Shown here piece after piece: positions 61,345 to 64,000 of a stretch of 64,000 bases of DNA. Both the position numbers and the translations under genes were made by a program. The stretch comes from Streptomyces sp. NBC_00102 (lineage in GTDB: Bacteria > Actinomycetota > Actinomycetes > Streptomycetales > Streptomycetaceae), in NCBI RefSeq assembly GCF_026343115.1, contig NZ_JAPEMC010000001.1, positions 6,117,001 to 6,181,000 of the forward strand, in the 5' to 3' direction. How positions within the stretch are numbered: the first letter of the stretch is position 1; the number at the start of each line of letters is the position of its first letter. Under the pieces are notes generated by a model. It had not been told where the DNA came from. It worked only from the letters and a program-made list of their open reading frames with translations, and did no database searches.

Positions 61345-63177
61345 ATGAGTCAGCAGGGGGAGAACTCCACCGCCCACGAGGACGAGTGGTGGCGCAAGCT
61401 CTACGACGGCGCCGCGCCGGACACCGGACCCGCCTCCGTGCGGGACAGCCTGGACGACCGCTTCGACTCCGCGGCGGACGCGGTGGGTTCGCCGACGCCA
61501 CCGGGCCCGTCGGACGCCCCGTCGGACGCCCCGTCGGACGCCCCGTCGGACGTGGGGGCGTACGGTGACGACCCGGCCGGCCCGTACGCCGACCCCGACC
61601 GGTACGCCGATGCGGAGCCCGGTCCGTACGACCAGTACGCCGATGCGGACCCCGGTCCGTACGACCCCGCCGACCCGTACGACCCGGCCGACCCGTACGC
61701 CGACGACGGCCTCGACGCGGAGGCGGACCCGCGGACCGGCCTCAGGACCGTCGCGCTCCCGGTCGGGGCCGACGACGAGGAGGCCCTCCTCGCGGACCAG
61801 GACCACCAGGCGTCCGTGATCACGGACGCCTGGTCGGCCGCGGTGTCGCCCGCGCCGCAACGCCCGTCGGCCCCCCGCACCGAGCCGCCGGGCTCTGCTG
61901 ACGGTCCGATTCCCACAGGTCCGAGCCCCGTCCCGCCGCGCCCCGCCGTGCCGCCGAGCCCCGCTGCCGGTCCGCGCCCCGCCGCGCCGCCCGGAAGCGT
62001 CCGGTTCTCGGCCCCCTGGGAGACGCCCGCCGGGCCACCGCGACCCCGCACCTTCGCCGTGCCCGTACCTCCGCCGGAGCCGGAGCCGGAGCCGGAGCCG
62101 GCCGCGGCGGAGAGCCGGAGCGAGACGGCCGGTGGCAGGCATGCCAGGGGCCCCGCGCCGCAGGACGGGCCGCTCCCGGTCACCGGGCGCCGGCCGGCCG
62201 CGCCCGGACACCTCGGGGAGCACCCGCCGGCCTTCGAGGCCGAGCCCGCCACCCTGCCGGCCACCACCCCGCTCAACCTCGACGGACTCGTCCCCGACAC
62301 CGTCCTCGACGGCGCCCGGTACGGCACCTACACGCTCCGCACCGTCTCCGTGCGCGGCGACGCGGCCCGGTTCCGCGGCGAGCCCCGGGGCGACGCGCTG
62401 CTCACCGCCCGGTTCGGCGGCGGCGAGGGCGGCCTCGTACTGATCGCCGTCGCCCGGGGTACCCGGGGCGCCGAGGGGGCGCACCTCGCGGCGGCGGACG
62501 CCTGCCGCTGGATCGGCGGCGCGGTCGGCCGCAGCCACGCCCGCCTCTCCGAGGACATCCGGGCCGGACGCCGGGGCGACCTGAAGTCCGGACTGCACCG
62601 GCTCACCGACCGCACGTACGGCAAGCTCAGGTCCCGGGCGGCCGAACTGGGGCTGGACCCGCGGGAGCACTCGGTCGGACTGCGCTGCCTGCTGCTCTCC
62701 GCCGACCCGCGGTGCCGTACCCGGGTCTTCTTCGGCGTCGGCGCCGGTGGCCTCTTCCGGCTCCGCGACGGTGTCTGGCAGGACCTCGAACCGGCTCTCC
62801 CCGAGGGCGGGGCGGCCACCGGTGAGGCGGTCGTCGGCTACGGCTCCCCACCGCGCGACATCGGCGTACCCGAGGACCGTCTCACCCTGGACCTCCAGAT
62901 CGTGACGCCCCCGGGGCCGTACATCGAGGATCCGGTGCCACCGCCTTCGGAACCCTTCAGGTTCCGCGCCTCCGTGGCCCGTTCGGGCGACACGCTGCTG
63001 CTCTGTTCCCCCGGCCTCGCCGAACCGATGCGCGCCGAGCCGGCCCTCGCCGGGGAGCTCGCCGCGCGCTGGGGGCCCGAAGGCACTCCCGGCCTCGCCG
63101 AGTTCCTCGCGGACCTCCAGATCCGCGTCGAGGGGTACGCGGACGACCGGACGGCCGCCGCGGTCTGGGAGGCGTAA
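61345..63177 (+). CDS. PP2C-like protein with long disordered N-terminus
   Basis: The 610-aa product has about 310 disordered, Pro/Ala/Asp-rich residues, including four PSDAP-type repeats from a 12-bp DNA unit (61508-61555) and DPYDPAD-type repeats. A PPM/PP2C-like region follows (about 320-600): RTVSVRGDAARFRGEPRGDALLTARFGGGEGGLVLIAVARG and LLLCSPGLAEPMRAE. The DGMGG metal motif of active PP2C enzymes is absent (the matching position reads RGTRGAEG), so it may be a pseudophosphatase. It is probably cytoplasmic. ATG at 61345. Confidence 0.85.
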   Translation: MSQQGENSTAHEDEWWRKLYDGAAPDTGPASVRDSLDDRFDSAADAVGSPTPPGPSDAPSDAPSDAPSDVGAYGDDPAGPYADPDRYADAEPGPYDQYADADPGPYDPADPYDPADPYADDGLDAEADPRTGLRTVALPVGADDEEALLADQDHQASVITDAWSAAVSPAPQRPSAPRTEPPGSADGPIPTGPSPVPPRPAVPPSPAAGPRPAAPPGSVRFSAPWETPAGPPRPRTFAVPVPPPEPEPEPEPAAAESRSETAGGRHARGPAPQDGPLPVTGRRPAAPGHLGEHPPAFEAEPATLPATTPLNLDGLVPDTVLDGARYGTYTLRTVSVRGDAARFRGEPRGDALLTARFGGGEGGLVLIAVARGTRGAEGAHLAAADACRWIGGAVGRSHARLSEDIRAGRRGDLKSGLHRLTDRTYGKLRSRAAELGLDPREHSVGLRCLLLSADPRCRTRVFFGVGAGGLFRLRDGVWQDLEPALPEGGAATGEAVVGYGSPPRDIGVPEDRLTLDLQIVTPPGPYIEDPVPPPSEPFRFRASVARSGDTLLLCSPGLAEPMRAEPALAGELAARWGPEGTPGLAEFLADLQIRVEGYADDRTAAAVWEA

Positions 63178-63306
63178 CCGCGCGCGCCATGGGTTGATGG
63201 ACTGCGGAGACCGTCCGGCTGCGATTGCCGGGGGTTCGGAAGTTTCGTGTTCCGGAGTCCGGACAGCCGAGCGTGCACGGAGCACGGGCAGAGAGGGCGC
63301 ATTCCC

Positions 63307-64000
63307 ATGGCCAAGCAGAACGTGTCGGAGCAGTTCGTCGACATTCTCGTACGGGCGGGAGTGAAGCGGCTGTACGGGGTCGTCGGCGACAGCCTGAACC
63401 CGGTCGTCGACGCCGTGCGGCGGAACTCGGGAATCGAGTGGATCCAGGTCCGGCACGAGGAGACCGCCGCGTTCGCGGCCGGTGCCGAGGCACAGATCAC
63501 CGGCGACCTCGCGGCCTGCGCCGGCTCCTGCGGCCCCGGCAACCTCCACCTGATCAACGGACTGTACGACGCCCACCGGTCCATGGCGCCCGTGCTCGCC
63601 CTCGCCTCGCACATCCCCTCCGGCGAGATCGGACTCGGCTTCTTCCAGGAGACCCATCCGGAGCTGCTCTTCCAGGAGTGCAGCCACTACAACGAGATGA
63701 TCTCCAACCCGCAGCAGATGCCGCGCCTTCTCCAGACGGCGATCCAGCATGCCATCGGCCGGGGCGGCGTCAGCGTCGTCTCCATGCCCGGTGACATCGC
63801 CTCCCAGCCGGCACCGGAGAAATCGATCGAGCACGCCCTGGTCACCTCGCGGCCCACCGTGCGTCCGGGCGACGAGGAGATCGAGAAGCTCTGTCGGATG
63901 GTCGACGAGGCCAAGCGGGTGACGCTCTTCTGCGGCAGCGGTACGGCGGGCGCGCACGCCGAGGTGATGGCGTTCGCCGAGAAGGTGAAGTCGCCGGTCG
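63307..64000 (+). CDS. poxB: pyruvate dehydrogenase/oxidase (PoxB-type) TPP enzyme, partial
   Basis: The visible 231 residues match the start of PoxB-type thiamine-pyrophosphate enzymes: FVDILVRAGVKRLYGVVGDSLNPVVDA, the conserved Glu in RHEETAAFAAGAEAQ, GSCGPGNLHLINGLYDAHRS, and FQETHPELLFQECSHYNEMI. These enzymes convert pyruvate to acetate and CO2, passing electrons to quinone. The C-terminal FAD and TPP parts lie beyond the window. The ATG at 63307 was chosen although the upstream sequence gives no strong ribosome binding site. Confidence 0.9.
   Translation, partial: MAKQNVSEQFVDILVRAGVKRLYGVVGDSLNPVVDAVRRNSGIEWIQVRHEETAAFAAGAEAQITGDLAACAGSCGPGNLHLINGLYDAHRSMAPVLALASHIPSGEIGLGFFQETHPELLFQECSHYNEMISNPQQMPRLLQTAIQHAIGRGGVSVVSMPGDIASQPAPEKSIEHALVTSRPTVRPGDEEIEKLCRMVDEAKRVTLFCGSGTAGAHAEVMAFAEKVKSPV

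Overview
The window is chromosomal DNA of a high-GC actinomycete, almost certainly a Streptomyces. The evidence is the very high G+C content, GTG and TTG starts, purine-rich ribosome binding sites, and above all a chaplin/rodlin cluster (52288-56752) for the hydrophobic sheath of aerial hyphae and spores. No rRNA, tRNA, CRISPR array, prophage or complete insertion sequence was found.

Layout. (1) 1-8500: the N-terminal part of a GAP1-like (GTPase-associated protein 1) conflict-system protein, running off the left edge; then a VOC-fold protein, a uridine-kinase-like P-loop kinase with a Gly/Thr repeat insert, a TetR regulator, a double GNAT protein and an M24 metallopeptidase. (2) 6751-20173: storage-carbohydrate metabolism. 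treZ, treY and glgX are all on the minus strand; treZ is separated from treY by a GH1 beta-glucosidase, a GH29 fucosidase, a GNAT protein, a divergent HxlR/NAD(P)-binding pair, an FHA protein and a DUF2238 membrane protein. (3) 20567-25151: three nucleic-acid-related genes (SAV2148-type HEPN protein, DEDDh exonuclease, S1-domain protein), a fragment of an MFS transporter gene with repeats at its 5' end, and an APH-fold kinase. (4) 25276-28402: a three-gene carbohydrate ABC importer without its own ATPase. (5) 28437-32784: NAD(P)-binding proteins, a divergent MarR/NmrA pair, DUF1697 and NTF2-like proteins, and a stand-alone ABC ATPase.

(6) 32877-42546 (minus): a complete sulfur-assimilation cluster, read as leader peptide, sir, 59-aa CxxC protein, cysH, cysC, cysD, cysN, ssuA, ssuB, ssuC and sirohydrochlorin chelatase. 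It links sulfonate uptake, sulfate activation, APS reduction, sulfite reduction and siroheme supply. A 175-bp MITE-like element lies between ssuA and ssuB. (7) 43039-52214: a secreted protein, GNAT, a GAF-domain regulator, an AidB-type acyl-CoA dehydrogenase, a YihY-type membrane protein, a LysR regulator and a thiolase. (8) 52288-56752: a proline-stalk chaplin, three rodlins, a short chaplin and a chaplin-like secreted protein with no chaplin domain. Two related promoter types precede these genes, and strong hairpins separate most of them. (9) 56889-64000: DUF5949, rsgA with a possible upstream leader ORF, small and membrane proteins, a TrmB/LuxR-type regulator, a degenerate PP2C-like protein and the start of a PoxB-type pyruvate oxidase.

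Functions come from reading motifs and family resemblance by eye; no database search was run. Start codons were chosen from ribosome binding sites where one is visible.
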